NCBI GenBank assembly: GCA_034620365.1
Contig: JAQGEQ010000287.1
Coordinates: 496,001-560,000, forward strand
Length of the DNA stretch: 64,000 bases
DNA from: Pegea sp. RAD2-039
Lineage: Eukaryota; Chordata; Thaliacea; Salpida; Salpidae
Reading direction: 5' to 3'
The first letter of the stretch is position 1; each line of letters opens with the position of its first letter. The notes beneath the pieces were generated by a model. The model was given only the letters and a program-made list of their open reading frames with translations. It had not been told where the DNA came from and searched no databases. Made by a program: the position numbers and the translations under genes. Below, piece after piece: positions 35,729-49,739 of the stretch.

Positions 35729-38700
35729 TCAGACTGCTGTTTCGTCTTCAATTTTAAAAACAGTTCTTCCTTCGTTGTTATTCAACTTGATTCCATTTTG
35801 AATATCTTTTCTAAATGTTAAAAAATTATGAGAATTATCTTGTTTGACGTCATCATGTATAAGAAAAGAGAAGATTATACAACCGACAAACGAATTAGGT
35901 TTTTCATTATATTTTTTTCAAACATAACAAACTTTCAACAAGAACTTACTTCTCAATAGTTCCAATCGAATTTTTATAATTATTAACAATATCCTGATCA
36001 GATTCCATCATCTAAAATATTTATTAGCTGAATTATTACCATTATCTTTAATAAAATATATTAAATAAAATTATACTTCTTTTGAGAACTTGTATCTGAT
36101 TGAAAACTATTGAACTGTGTTTACCAGCTTTTGTTTTTTAGATTTCTTTTTCTTCCTCGAAAATTCCGGCATAACATCATCAAGCCACATAAGGTCATAT
36201 TGTGTAAACAGTCCGTAATCAAATAGTTTTCGAATTCCGACTAAAGCAGCAACCTATAAACGATATATAAACGATTTATCATTAAATTAATATAATTAAA
36301 AAAATATTTTGTATGAAAATTATATCCGGTAGTAAACATCTAATTATTCACATGCTTATACTGATCGATAAATAATGAATTATTTAATAACTTTTGCTTT
36401 AAAATACCGCATCTGCAGTTAAGGAAAACATAGAAATAAAATCTGTTTGAATCTCATTAAATCGAAACCTAATTTTCATACAATCTTTTTTCTCCATACT
36501 TTATTTGTTCAATTTTTTAATAAACAAAATTTAAAAGGGTAAAAAATAACTTGAAATGTTAAAAGAAATCATTTAAAAAAAACTTTTTATGATATTTACC
36601 ATCATCGGGAATACAATTGAAACAGGTTTTGTTGACTTGATGATCCACAAAAGAATTAAACCGATTAACTGTAATGCAGTAAACATAAACACTTTTTTCA
36701 AAGGCACATGCCGCAAATAAGAATAATCAGGTTGGTGTTTTGGTGGCATCAGAAACAGTAGTAGTCGATCGATAAACTGAACTCCTAGATAAAAACAAAT
36801 TGAATTTACTTTAAGCGATATTGGATGATTTACTAACAAATTACTTGCTGTCTAATTTCTATTTTAAAACTAATTATTGTCTGAAGACTTTACAAACAGT
36901 ATTAGTGACTTCTTAGCACATATTTTTCATTTTTTTCAATTAAATCAATTTGTCTTTTACTAGTATTCTAAAGAAAAATATTATCAGAAAAATGATAGAT
37001 ATTTGTAACTATCGCTTAAACTGTAATGAGAGATAACAACTTTAAAATTGATGCACTTTCACAATTTTTATTTCTAATTTACCTTTAAGAGAAGAAGTTC
37101 CCATATACAAGAAAACTCCGTACAATACAGGCATCGGAATTTTAGCCAATATCGGTGTCAAGAAAACCGATAAACCAATCAGTACAAAAATTAAAACTCC
37201 AGTCACTCTTTGTTCTCTAACTCCTAGAAATTGAGGTCTTTCTCCAGGCGCAGCGGTTTCAGATTCCATCCGAAGTGAATTGACATGAGTGATACTAAGT
37301 ACAGTAGCAGCAACAAACCATGGCAAACCCATCATTGAACAAAATATCAGCATAATTGATACCACTAACAAGTCCAAATGATAACCACAACTTTTCTATA
37401 AATTTACGAAATTTTACAGCTACTTGATTTACAAGTTCACTTTCTTACTTTCAATTTGTTTTCTTTTCTATTTACTATAACTGCAGTTATTTGTTGATCC
37501 ATAAAAATTAAAATTGTTGCCAGCAAGGCTGGGACGATTGCCAACAGAATAGTCCACCATTGATTTTTTCCTAGTGGATTGATAAACCATCCTCTATCTT
37601 TTCTAGTTGGCTGTTAAATATATTCAGTTTTACAATAGTTTAATTAATTTCACTTTAATGATTCAAAAAACAATTAAATTTACTTCAAGAGAACCAGGGA
37701 CATGAAGTTTTGATGTATTGATGCCAACGATGATATCAACTACAACCATAGTGATGATTGAAATTGTTACAGCAAAATCACTAATAAGACTTCGAATCTA
37801 CAAACAAAATAAGACTTCTTTGTGATCGAACTTTTATTCAATTTTGCTTAACGAACCTTATTTGTAAAAAAACGAGAAGTTTTCAAGGATTTAAGAGATA
37901 CTGCTATAAAATAAGTTCCAAAGAAGAGAATAACAGACATGAGAACAATGTCTGGAGAATAATCACATGACTCACCGACAAGTACTCCACATGTTTTTCC
38001 GATGCAATTCTTTAAACAAATATTTTTGATTGAAAAGATTTGATAAAGGCGGTTTAACGACTGTATCTATCAAATACTAACTGTTTTGGTCAAATTTGTT
38101 GGCCAATTTAATGTACTGATGTCTGATTTAACTTCACCTTCATACACACAGCTGTAACTCAAATTATCTAACTTGAATATTTTACCTTCACACAAAAATA
38201 TAGAAATATTATGAAACAATCTAAACCCACCAAGATTTTTTGCTTGATAAATTCTCACCTATATCAACATGTTTCTTCAACTTTTCAATCTCTTTCTTTG
38301 CAATATCTATCATCTCAGAATTTGTTGAGTTGGTAACATTAAAATGACTTAAATCTGGAGGTTGGCAGGAACAACTGCATTTAAATTATCGAAAAAGTTA
38401 TTCAAATTACTGTCAATGTTTTGTCGGATTATCTTCAATTTAAATATAAGATTTATCTTACTCATATATAGTGACTTTTTCAGCATCCCACCCTTTCCAA
38501 ATCTTATGTTTTTTTGCCTCTAGAAGAAGTTTCTAATAAGATATACTTGTAATCATTTATAATTTTGGAAGTATCAAGAAGTATGATACCTTGAAAGCTT
38601 CAAATATGAATATAAGTGAAATTAGTGCTGAAAACGACTCCTCAGTAAACCTTGTCACGTAACATATAAGACTACTGGCATCAAAAGCAACTGCAAAAAT

Positions 38701-41700
38701 AATCAATAAATTTTAAGCAGAGTTTCACTAAATAGCCAAAATAGAATTGACATACCTAGAAGTATACAGGCAACGCCTGTCCAAGTTCCAACCCAGAAAC
38801 GGAATGATATATAATCAATATCTATAGACCTAACGAACCAACAGCTTAGTGCTTATTTACTTTAAATTAGTTTCTCACCCGCACAACTCGAACATGATTT
38901 TTTCAAAAACCAATATTGGTCCTGTACTTCCGATTATAGTCAAAGGTTGTCCAGAAAATAAATGAAAAGCTATTCCAGCTATACAACCACCTAATAAAGA
39001 TTCCATTGTACCCTAAATACTGAGTGGTTACAAACAAATATTCATCAATTTTCAGTTCAGCTCACCAAGTATCCATGAGTTGCATCATTGAGAAGCCCAC
39101 CAAATGTTACAATTGGTGTTAGAACAGCAAAATAGAGAAATATAAAAGAAGCCACACATTGAATGTTCATTGCTTCTTTAAAATCACTCAAATAAAAAGG
39201 AGATTTGCGTTTAATATCTTCTATTAATCCACCAAAAAGTCTACAAAAGTAAAACTTCTATGAACGAACCGAGAGACATTAATCTGACCTTCCTGTTCGC
39301 TTCAACTCAGGACCAGCCATACCATGTGGAAGTTTTTCTTCCTTTCCAAAGTTATACGGATTTTCTGTCAATCGTTTTTTCTGCATTTATCAACATATTT
39401 TATTATATTTATAATCAACATATTTTTCATCCAAAATATTTCGTTGAAAATTTTTACTTGAAATATATTTTTAATATTTCCTCTAAACACCTGATCAGAA
39501 GGAATGCTTTGTGGAGGTTCAATTCTGATAGATTTATCCCATTCTCCTGGAGGAAGAACAGTAACTTGCTGCAAAAATTCATCAATACCAACAAGAAGAT
39601 CTTCCCGATTTTGAGCCTTATAGGCGACCTCATGAAAAACCTGAGCAACAATAACAACTTTCGAATCTGTTCAATGATTTTTTTTAAATATCAACCTCAT
39701 CTGACATCAGAGTTGCTATCGATCTTCCAATCTCATGATAATGCTGCTTTTTTCCAGGTGGTCCAAGCAAGATAAACAAAAATCGTGTGGGGATTGGAAC
39801 TTCAGTTAATCCATCTGATCAAAAAATTTAAGCTTTCAAACACTTTTAAAAGAGTTAATGATCTTTACCAAAGATTATTCCTTCTCGAAGACGAATGAAA
39901 GCTGCGATTGGTCGTTGAAGAAAATCCTGTTCACCAATTAAAATATTTGAGGCTTCTGATCCTGAAGGTATCTTCTTCATAAAAGTCTTTAAAATGAAGC
40001 TGTGTTAGTTGTATGAAAATATAAAGGTTGTCATAATTTCATAATGTCAATGTGATCATGTTCTTTTTATTTGAGTCAAATAATTTTTAACCATTCTACT
40101 TGAAAGATGTTTAAAGAATTTTGTTATTATTGGATGTTCGTTAAAAGTTACAAATATAAAAATTGAATTGTAGAAAGCTGTTTATACAAATACAAATATT
40201 TTTAGTTCATCTATTGATCTATAAAAATTATTAATAAAATATTAATTTTCCGTTAATCTCAAATTGTTTTTACTTTTTTGCTCCCATCTGTCGAGCCAGC
40301 ATTTCTTTTGAGAAGTTTCTTTGAGGAGCAACTAGTAGACAACCCCAAAACATTATTCATAGACTCCTTCTTTCTCTTTTCACCTTGATGAGTATGAGAG
40401 CTAAGTAAGGCGGATTTAACTTTACTGATGACGTCACTATTGACTGGAAGATGTCCTTCTTCCAAAAATAAATCCAAAATTTTATCTGAAAATAATTATT
40501 AGATTTTACTTCGTACTACGAGTTAGATTGATGCTAAAATTACCCATTAGATCATTGAAGTTATATGCTTCCCAGTTTAGCTTGATGCAAGCCTTTGAAA
40601 GAAGATTTTGAAGATCATAGATACTCTGAAGACTCAAAGCTGCTACGTGAGGTTTGCTCCATCGATCCCCACCATCCTCAACTGTTTCTTCAAATTTTAC
40701 CCATCTAACAACATTTCAGATTTAGTTCAGATATTAAATCTTTGATAAATGGTTTGATTGTTTCTCAGAAATTAAAGAGCCTGCTTACCAGTCACCATCC
40801 AGATATATTTAATTAGTTTTTTGGTATTTTGTTTAGTACAATAGAAATGAAATTAGATATCAACTTTGTGGAATTTTTAGAGATACGATTGGAAGTGAAC
40901 CCGTTAAACATTTACAAATATTTTCAAAAAGGCTTAAGAAAATTATCGAGTGACTTTCAATAGTAAAAGAACAATTGAAGAATATTTTCTAGTTTTTCTA
41001 TCAATTACCCAAATTAAAAACCTTTATTGCTGCTGCAATTTAATTTAAAGCGATGGCTTCCAAGCTGCAAGTAAGTAACGCTAGAGGTGTTTTTAAAGAG
41101 CAAAAAGAGATCTAATAAAAAACATCTGAAAAAACGAATTTCTTAATGAAATAAAGTTAGTTTTCTAGAGAAAGCTTGTAATAACTTTTAAATTTTATCT
41201 GTTACTTTTGTGATAAGACTGTAATTTCTAAAAGTAACAAATATTAACTGTTATTTGATATAATTAAAAACATTAACTTTTCAATTATATATTTTCAAGA
41301 ATTTAACTACATATTAAAAATTTATGTTTCCTACAGTATATGAGTTTAGAAGAAGGTTGCTTAGTTTTAATAAAAGAAGTAATAATAATAAAAAACTTTA
41401 AATTTAATTTCATTGTTGAATTTTTAATTAAAAAATGAAACAAATAATTTGAAAGTTTTTGAAAAAAAAAAATCAATTCGGTTCAAGCGTGCCAAAATAA
41501 GGACACAATACTGCGAATGAAGAAAATATTAAAACCACAGGCATAACAAATAACACTAAAACGCCTCCAGCTTTGGCTTTAACTAAATTGAGATATTTTA
41601 TAGTGAGACAAAAAGACTCCGAAGCAAATTAATTTCAAATGTTTGAAATCTTAATAAGAAGAAAAGAATGATTTCAAGCTTAAAACTTTGATGACCGACT

Positions 41701-44700
41701 AAACAACATTTTTATTTATTTAAAACCTTATAAAATAGTTTACAAAACATCAACAAATTCTATCTAATGTGAAATGATAAGAACCCTTCGATAGAGCTTT
41801 ATTTTGGTATCAATTGAGCACAACTGAATTGCAACCACTAAACAAGACTTCACTAGAATAAATAAGAGTAAGCAATTGCAATTGCAATCAAAATCCTTTT
41901 TTCTACTCATTCACTTAAATTTACGTATGCTGTGTGGTTGCATTCTTTGATACATTTCAAATTTATTTATCTTTAAGAATGTTTGATTAGAATCTTTTTG
42001 ATTTAATCGCTATTCAAAAAATCAAACCACAAAATTTAAAAGCCAAAATATTTTAATGAAACTTCACCTTCCAGTTTCTTTCCAAAAAACATTTCCACCA
42101 CTTTCAACTTGAAGTTCTTCCATTTCAGTAAACAGTTTTGGAGTTTCGTGTCCGTAATCTGATAAGAACTCATTTGAATCTGCTCTTCCCAGTATAAACT
42201 CCACTTTTTGACTGGGAGAAATGGTACCTACAAAAAGTAGTGCTCTCTTATGACCACTTCAAATGATCAATTAAATTTAACGACAAAATACAAGAAATAT
42301 TTCAAATTTTTTTAATGATTTGGTTTCATCTTCACGGCTTTTGCTTAAAAGAAAGTAGATTCTACAAAACTATCTACTAAAATAAGAAAATAGACTTTTT
42401 TGACCAGTTTTTTGAGTAAACAGTTTCCATGATGAATAAAGCATTTTAAAACAAGATGTTCACATCACAACAAAATGTAACATCATGTTTTGTTTCTTCT
42501 CACTCACTCTCTTTAATTTCCGTTTTTGAATCATTAGGTGAATCTTCTGAAGGATCTTGTTTCTTCCTTTTTCGTCTCTTCAAGGAACTATGTTTGTTTC
42601 TATGATGGTGCTTACGTCGCTTATTTGACTCAACAAGTACATGCATTCCAACATACATGGAATGATGATTTGCTGTTGAAATTATGTTAGCATTTAGGCC
42701 CAGTGCACCCAATCAACATCTTTCTAATTTGTTTGTTCTTTTTCAACGTCTACTTTGTTCATTTATTTTAATTTACGAACCAAGCATTTCTGGATTTTCT
42801 ATTACTAAACTTTTTCAAACTATGTTTTGTAAGAAGTATTGTCAAGTAAAAGTTATAAAGTTCAGGTCTCATAAAATACAACTTTGAGCTTAATTTTGTG
42901 GCCTTGACTGTAACCATTTTCAATTTTTATTTCAAGCCTAATTAAAGATGTTGCCCTTAAAATATTAGAAGAAACATATGAGTGTCAACATTTGAAGTGA
43001 CAAACAATAAATTGAAGCTTCTAAGAACTTTAGTGTCTAGAACCTTAAAGAAGTTTACAAATGATAAATTTAGTTTTTACAATTCTTCAATTTTTCTTTA
43101 CGTTGAATCTAATAATGTTTAGTGCGACTGAAACAAGAACTCTTAAAACTGTTTCAAAACTGCTTAAATTGCCCTAAAATTTAAAATCATAGGAACACAA
43201 TTAATTTAAAGTTATGAAAATGGTTCCACAGATATTTGTTACCAAGGAAAAAAATGTCAAACAAATTCCGAGTAGAAAGCTAATTCGATCAAAAAACAAA
43301 AATAAAAAGCTCACAAACCATTTGTGTCTTCAAAATTGATACCTCCATTAAATGACGACTGATGGTAATCAACAATCGGTTGTTGCTCATCCAAAGGCTA
43401 AATATAGAATCAAATCAGTACTGACTAAATTTTTAAGAATATTTCACTGTACAGTTGCTTTCTTATCGTAAATATTATCAAAAAGAAAAGGATTCAAATT
43501 TCTATTTTAGGATGTTTAAACTCAAACTAAGTAAAAAGTCGAACGAGCAAATATTATTGACAGAATAAAATTATCTTAACAGTATTGAAATTTTTTATAA
43601 AAATCAATCCAGTAAGATTTTTAGTTAAGATCTGAATCATCTTCTGGCTGTATTAAGAATTTTTTTAGTTATTATAAAAGATAATCCACAAAAACGAGTT
43701 ATGATGGGACAAGTAATCAAACAAGTAAGATGACAAAGAAAAGGTATATGAGGTCGTTGTAGCTCGAGAAACAGCTTGAGGCAAGTGTGAGAAACAAAAC
43801 GTTTTATGGTATACCCTGATAGAAAATAACTTAACTTATATTTTTAATTTTCCAGCATTGAAACACCGAAAAGAAGAATTACGTCTTTAAGAGAATGAAG
43901 CAAAAAACAATTGATTTGCTTACCAAAGGCATAAACTCTTCTTTTTTATGAAACATTTCGCTGTTTCTTCTAGTCTTTTTTTCTTTACTCACAGATTCCA
44001 GATATTGAGATGAAGTATCGAAAGACTTTTTCTTAATAAAACGATGTCTAACTAACTTGAAGTTTTCTTGAATGTGTTTTGTAGTCTTGTGCTTTGCTGT
44101 CAGTACTGGAGATGTAGTGTGAGATTGCAAGATATTTGCCGATTTTCTACAGTTTCTTTCTTCTTCTTCTTTTGTAATATCTTCTCTCCTTTCAACTTTC
44201 TTACTTCCCTGAAACAGTTTTTAATAAGTTGTTTACTGAAACGTTAGCAATACAGGGTTGGCTCCACTGCTGTTGTTTTCTGTTGAAGCACGCTACCCAG
44301 CGGCTGGTACTTTAGCTTATAACCTTTAACATACTATTAGAAAAAAAACAAACATATTTTTAAAGCAAATTTTTCAACCCAAAAATCAAAATAACAAGAT
44401 ATCAATTGTTCATACCTTCTCAGAAACAAAATGATTTATTTTTGTGTTTATATTTGATGCTTATGTAAATGATGGATTAAGAGCCAATAAGTCTCGATGG
44501 TGGTGATGTTTTTAAGTTTGTAATGCTCTTCGAATTTTTGAGGTAATAACATCAACACAAATTAAATATCTCTAAAATTTTATTATATATATACTTTTTT
44601 GTAATAAAAGAATTGTTATATAGAACTACAAACCTACTTTTTACAAAAGTTTTTTTGAAAAGAAAAATTAACTGTAAAAATTTACAAATTATCAAAGTTT

Positions 44701-46586
44701 ACAAAGATGGCAAGAAACAAATTTTATTTAAATCAAGTGCAAATTAAAAGAACTAATGCTATTTATACTTGAAAGCAATTTTTAAAAGAAAGTTTTTGTT
44801 GTTTATTGTAAGTAGTCTTAAAAATGTAAGCTGATAGAAACTGATATTGTGGAAGCATTTTGTTGTATTATATTATCAATTAAAACTTATTCTTACTTCA
44901 CATTCAACTCTTGTAAAAAATCAATCAAATAAATTTAAAAGTGTTAACTTATAAAAAAAATACCTTTAATTCAGATGATCAAATTATAACTTAAATGTTG
45001 TCATAGTTAGAAAAATAAATAATATTAAGAAAAAGGTCTTGTAAAGAAAACATGACACTTTCAAACTCTTAAAATATCAGAATGTTGTTCAAAGAGATTG
45101 ATTAAACCTACAACCAAAACAGCTAACGTATAAACTATAACCTTGTGTCTAAGGATTGGCAGATTTATACTCCAGGGTGCTATTATTGTGTAAACAAAAG
45201 CTTCTCAAGCGGTAAATGATCTTTATCAAAAGAAAAACTAAAAAATTCTTTGTTTAAATATAAAGCAAAAGTTTAGTTTGCAATAGTTTGTTAGTAGCAT
45301 CTTTGTGATTTTAAATGATTATATTTAGTATGCGCCTAAAAATGATCTATTTTTACCTTACTGAACTATTTGAAACCTTTAAATCATTTTCATAAATGAT
45401 TTATCTATCTGTAAGAAACTTTTTTGTTTTTCTAAAGTCTTTACTTAAAACTTTGCAGACTAACTTTTGTTAATCAATAAATTGATAAAAACTATAAAAT
45501 TTATTTTGAAATAATAACAAATATTGCAATTTAGTTTTAGCTACAAATTAATCATAAAAATAGCAAAAAAAATGTAAAATTTTCTGTTTACTGGTTTTTT
45601 CGTTCTCAAATTGGTTTTATACTGAATATTCTCTGCTCTATCGAGCGACACGAATCGCAATCACGTGACATGTTGCATGAGCACTGATGCATAGCCAGAC
45701 TATTGCTTACAAAATCTCAAGGTATCTGAACCACTTCACAAATTAAGTGTTTACGTCTGAAAAATACTTTTCAAAAAATATTTTTAAAAATAGAATTAGA
45801 AATCAGTGAATGCTCTAAGAATCTGTTCTGACAAAATGAAAACTTGATAAGTAAGACCCTATAATTAGTTAATAGTTTGTAGATCTTTAATAAAATTATA
45901 ATAAAACACTTTATTAGGTAAGTTATGAAAAGTAATTAAAAAACTTTCAAGCTTGGAATAAAATATTCTAAAATTATAAACAAGATAAAAAAATCCTTTT
46001 TAAAAAGCTAGTTGTTTTATATATCAATTTTATAAAGTATTTTTTCAAATAATCTTGATGAACAAGAAGTACAAAATCTATTTCTGACTAGGATTAGGGT
46101 TCAGCTTACAAATTAAGTTCTTATACATTAAACCTAACAGAAGGTTTAAAAGTTTCTTTAAAATAATCTTTTTAGTACTTTATCTTAAGAAATCTAAAAG
46201 AGAAACAGACTTAACAAACGGCGCTGGTGTTAATCTAAGTTTCAAAAGTGTGAGAAAAAACATTAATACTTAATTGATACAAATTTTACAAAATACTTGA
46301 TAATATCATAAGTCAAATTATCACTTAATTAAAAAACTTTTTGTTAAATGGTTAGATTTGTGATTAGAGTTAATCACTTATATTTAAAAATATGATAGAA
46401 AGTCATTTTTCATAAAAGTTTTAAGTCAAGTATTTCCGAAACTTTTTTGAAATTTTTTTTTTACAAAATGATATAAAAGGATCAAATATATAAAAGGTTA
46501 GTTACATTTCTAACGTCTGGAACGTATCCGGCGTTGTCCATGGCAACCAGAAACTTTCCACCACGATCTTCAATTACTGATTCCAT
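35729..46586 (-). CDS. SLC4 sodium-coupled bicarbonate transporter
   Basis: A plasma-membrane bicarbonate transporter of the NBC/NDCBE (insect Ndae1) branch, used for pH control. Twenty-six coding exons join in frame into 1198 residues. Main blocks: 46506-46586, 43924-44208, 43319-43397, 42508-42672, 42068-42227, 40544-40704, 40274-40485, then 17 exons between 39986 and 36125, 35950-36011, and the last at 35729-35810. The N-terminal cytosolic domain has a His/Arg-rich stretch near residue 175, KETGRWVKFEE, and [19 protein letters not shown] near 485. The membrane domain starts at about 545 and includes [34 protein letters not shown]-region [13 protein letters not shown] and [15 protein letters not shown]. 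The third outside loop has several Cys and NVTNST, as in sodium-coupled members. The C-terminus ends DETAV, a class I PDZ ligand. Exons 1-2 add a basic N-terminus not seen in vertebrates. Upstream exons remain possible. Confidence 0.93.
44264..44323 (-). other. coding-like island in SLC4 intron 1
   Basis: Minus-strand frame from an AAAG acceptor-like site reads [19 protein letters not shown] and a few more residues to TAA. Its composition is much richer in G+C than the intron. It could be a skipped or poison exon, an alternative start region, or an old insertion. Confidence 0.25.
45655..45672. promoter_or_regulatory. CACGTG E-box in SLC4 intron 1
   Basis: TCACGTGACA at 45661-45670 is an extended M-box/CLEAR-like E-box in a small GC-raised patch (about 45630-45730). 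Function is inferred from the motif only. Confidence 0.25.
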
Positions 46587-46599
46587 AACTACTGACGAT

Positions 46600-49480
46600 T
46601 CTTGAATTTTATATCTATAAAAAGCTTAAATAAAATACAAAGTCATGATAAATATACAAATATGCAATAATTTTAAAGTTAGATTTCAAAATTTTAGCAT
46701 TTTTAATTGTAAAAATGTTGAAAACTTTGATTTCATCAATATTGTAAAGTAATCTGTGAGAAATTCAAAAAATAAGCAACACATTTTTGGCCAGTTTTAT
46801 TTCTTAACACGCATATAAACCTTGAGGCTACTTCTGAAATTTAAGGAGAACAGCATTAGATGAACAAATTCGGTATCTGTTAACTCATATTCCTAAAATT
46901 GCCGACGCTTCTAATTAACAGTTAAATACATAAAAACAGAAACTTTTTAGCTAGTTTTCCGCCTGGGCCTAAAATCGATTTTTGTGATTTAGGATTTCTT
47001 CTTTTTTCTTTTTATTGCTTCTCAAACTTTTTTCTATTTCTCTATCACCTTGACTACCATATACCACGTGACGTAGCTTTGACAGCAGGATATTAATAAT
47101 GTGATTTTAAGCTATCCAAATTGTCTTTATTTCGAATTAATCAAATCAGAAACAATTAAGCAATTTTTCACAAAGTTTTTTGGCAATACGCTGAAACAAA
47201 CTTTCTAATTATTAGAATTTTTAAGTTTTTCTCAAATATCTGATATCTTGCCAGATATAAAATATTTCAAAATCATTTATAGCAATAGATAAACTCAAAA
47301 TATCAAATTAAATTTCTTAAAACCGTCTACTAAAAGATATTTATTCTACTCTACAACATTTGCGGTCACTTCTTTTTTCGTTTTCTGTCTCAAAATTTCT
47401 AGTAGAAAGTTTTTAAAACAATTTCTTATTTGATTAAACATTTTTATAATGTTAGTTTTTCTTTCAAATTAATTGTGAAAATAATCTCGATCTTATATAC
47501 AAATAATTAAGAATAATTTCAAAACAAATAATTCTTCTAAAAACAACTAGTTAGTTATCTGATAAAGTAGACATTTGATAAAACGAAATATCTTCAAATA
47601 ATTAGTTTTTTGTTCCAAAATGTACTAACTCTGTGCGTTTTACTGTTCCCAAAAACTGTTTACTGTTGCGAACCCATGTTGATTATTAAAAGAAAGACAA
47701 AGTTTCTCCTAAAATGTAAGACTTATAATTATAATTAAAATACATTCACTTTTTCAGCTATTACTCTAGCCTGTTACTTTCGTTTAAAATCTAAAATTAA
47801 GTCCGATAACAACATGAATAATTTAAATTTAGAAAATCAATTTATGTAGCTTAACTAGAAATAAATTTGTCGAAATAATAGTTTGTGGTATAAAGACAAA
47901 CCTAGTTAAAATTACAACAAAATTGATTTTTATGTTAGATCAAAATACTCTAGGTCTAAGTTTTAAAGTATTTGAACTATTCACAAAACTTTTTTTAATT
48001 AATTGTTCTAATAATCATTATAGCAGTTGGCACACTTATTTAAGAGAAACTACTGCCGTTGATTAAATCAGCAGTAAAAGGTGGTGATTTTAAAACGTTT
48101 AAACTATTTCATTGTTGAAAGTGAATTTAATTCTGTTTATACCGTTATTAAGGCAAGCGTTAAATACTGTTGATTAAGTCTTTAGATTAGTTTCTAGAAA
48201 AAAAACTAAGTTATAGTTTCCTGAATAAATTATTATTCTATTTTTAGTTGAACTTCTTTTTCACTGAATTTGTTTAAACAAAGCAACAACTTTGAAGTGA
48301 AAATTCTAGGAGTTTTGTGTGGACTCTTCTATTAAACCAAAACCACAAATATTTGTTTATATTTTTAAATTAGACTTTTAATATATTCTGCAAACTGTCA
48401 CCGTGACAACAACAACTTCCAAAAATTGAAAGGAGATTTTAAAACTATTCCTGAAAATTAAACTTAATTATTTCTTAGTTATTTAAAACATTTAAGAAAA
48501 AGTTTACCAGATGATTAATTTAATTTCTATCTATCCATCGAAAAAAATGCTCAAGATATAACTCAAATAAAATCTTGTATAAAAGAAGAAAATGTTGTTA
48601 CTGATTTGTTTTCATTTAACTTAGACGCTAGTTAAGATTAATTGTTTTCATACAGAAGACTGTAGTGATTTGTTTTAAGCAATTCAGCTATTTTTGTCGT
48701 GTTTTCTTTGGCTACTACTAATTTTTTTGAATAGAATTTTTGTTTGTCATTTGAAATCACTCCTTGACAAGCACTTTGAAATTCTGTTGTGTTTGAAGAG
48801 CACCATTGAGAAATCCAATCTGTTTGATCTTATTCTATTACATTATTTGCTAAATTATGAAATTTTTATGAGGTCAGCGTTCATGTTTAGTTTTTAAAAA
48901 CTACTATTTTTATATTTTTATCAATAAAAGAAAAATATATGAAACTATATATTGTTGTACTACATTAATAAATGATTTTAAAGTTGATAAGATTAAAGCT
49001 GAAGATTTTATCATCTGCACTGCTGTGGTCGATCATTAGTGATTTAAAACATACTTTTTCAAGTTGAATGAAAAATATAGATTATTCATTTCTCTCATAT
49101 TCTATTTTCTAGTAATAAACCGACAGAGTTACTAATAAGCTTTTTCAGAGATATAGAATTAAACAAGTGTAGGCCTTATAAAGTAAAAATCTTAGACTAA
49201 TAAATATATCTGAAGCCATAAAAGAGATCTGTTTACATTAAACAATTTGATCAAGATTTATTTAAAGACTTACTAAAAATGTGTGTTAATTTTAATTTAT
49301 GTCGATAAATCAGTGGACATCAAGTTTAAAACTATTATTTAAGCATTAAAAAAATTACATCTAAACTAACACTTGAAACTGGAAGCTTAGTGTTTCTCAT
49401 TAAATTATATTTTCAAGCTTTTGTAATCATAGTTACCAAACTCTCTAAAAAATTGTCTCAGAGTTACATCAGTTCATTCT
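46600..49480. other. SLC4 upstream region, AT-rich
   Basis: Apart from the E-box/CRE site, the only notable item is a plus-strand frame at 48688-48897 behind an ATTCAG acceptor. It is open for 69 codons, Leu/Phe-rich and membrane-like, without an ATG near its start. It is not assignable. Confidence 0.35.
47065..47076. promoter_or_regulatory. joined E-box and CRE-like site upstream of SLC4
   Basis: CACGTGACGTAG combines CACGTG with TGACGTA, about 480 bp upstream of the first SLC4 coding exon, next to a pyrimidine-rich block. It is a plausible promoter element. The motif alone is weak evidence. Confidence 0.3.
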
Positions 49481-49491
49481 GATATCTTTGA

Positions 49492-49725
49492 TTATCATCG
49501 ATATCTTCTATTTTCAGACTCTCATCAACAACATCCGCTATCACAAAGGAAATATCTTCTCGAGGATTCTATCAACATTTAAAGACACTCAACCGATTAT
49601 GGATTAGCGCACATCGATTAATAGGGAGTCCTCAGATCTCAAAAGTCTTTAGTAAGATCGAGGAAGTGGCTCTTACAGAAAAGATCAAAGTCTCACAAAT
49701 TTTACCGATTCAATTTTTGCTATGA
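49492..49725 (+). other. unassigned protein-like open frame
   Basis: Open for 77 codons with raised GC and no ATG. A TTTTCAG acceptor at 49511-49517 would start an exon that includes ISSRGFYQHLKTLNRLWIS and SKIEEVALTEKIKVSQIL. It ends in TGA and could be a last exon or a pseudogene. The family is unknown and no partner exon was found. Confidence 0.28.
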
Positions 49726-49739
49726 AAATAACAACAAGT

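Noticed and set aside
39260-39775. A 171-codon plus-strand open frame
   Set aside because: It covers SLC4 exons 9-11 on the other strand, including the PPGEW motif. The plus frame is accidental and includes intron.
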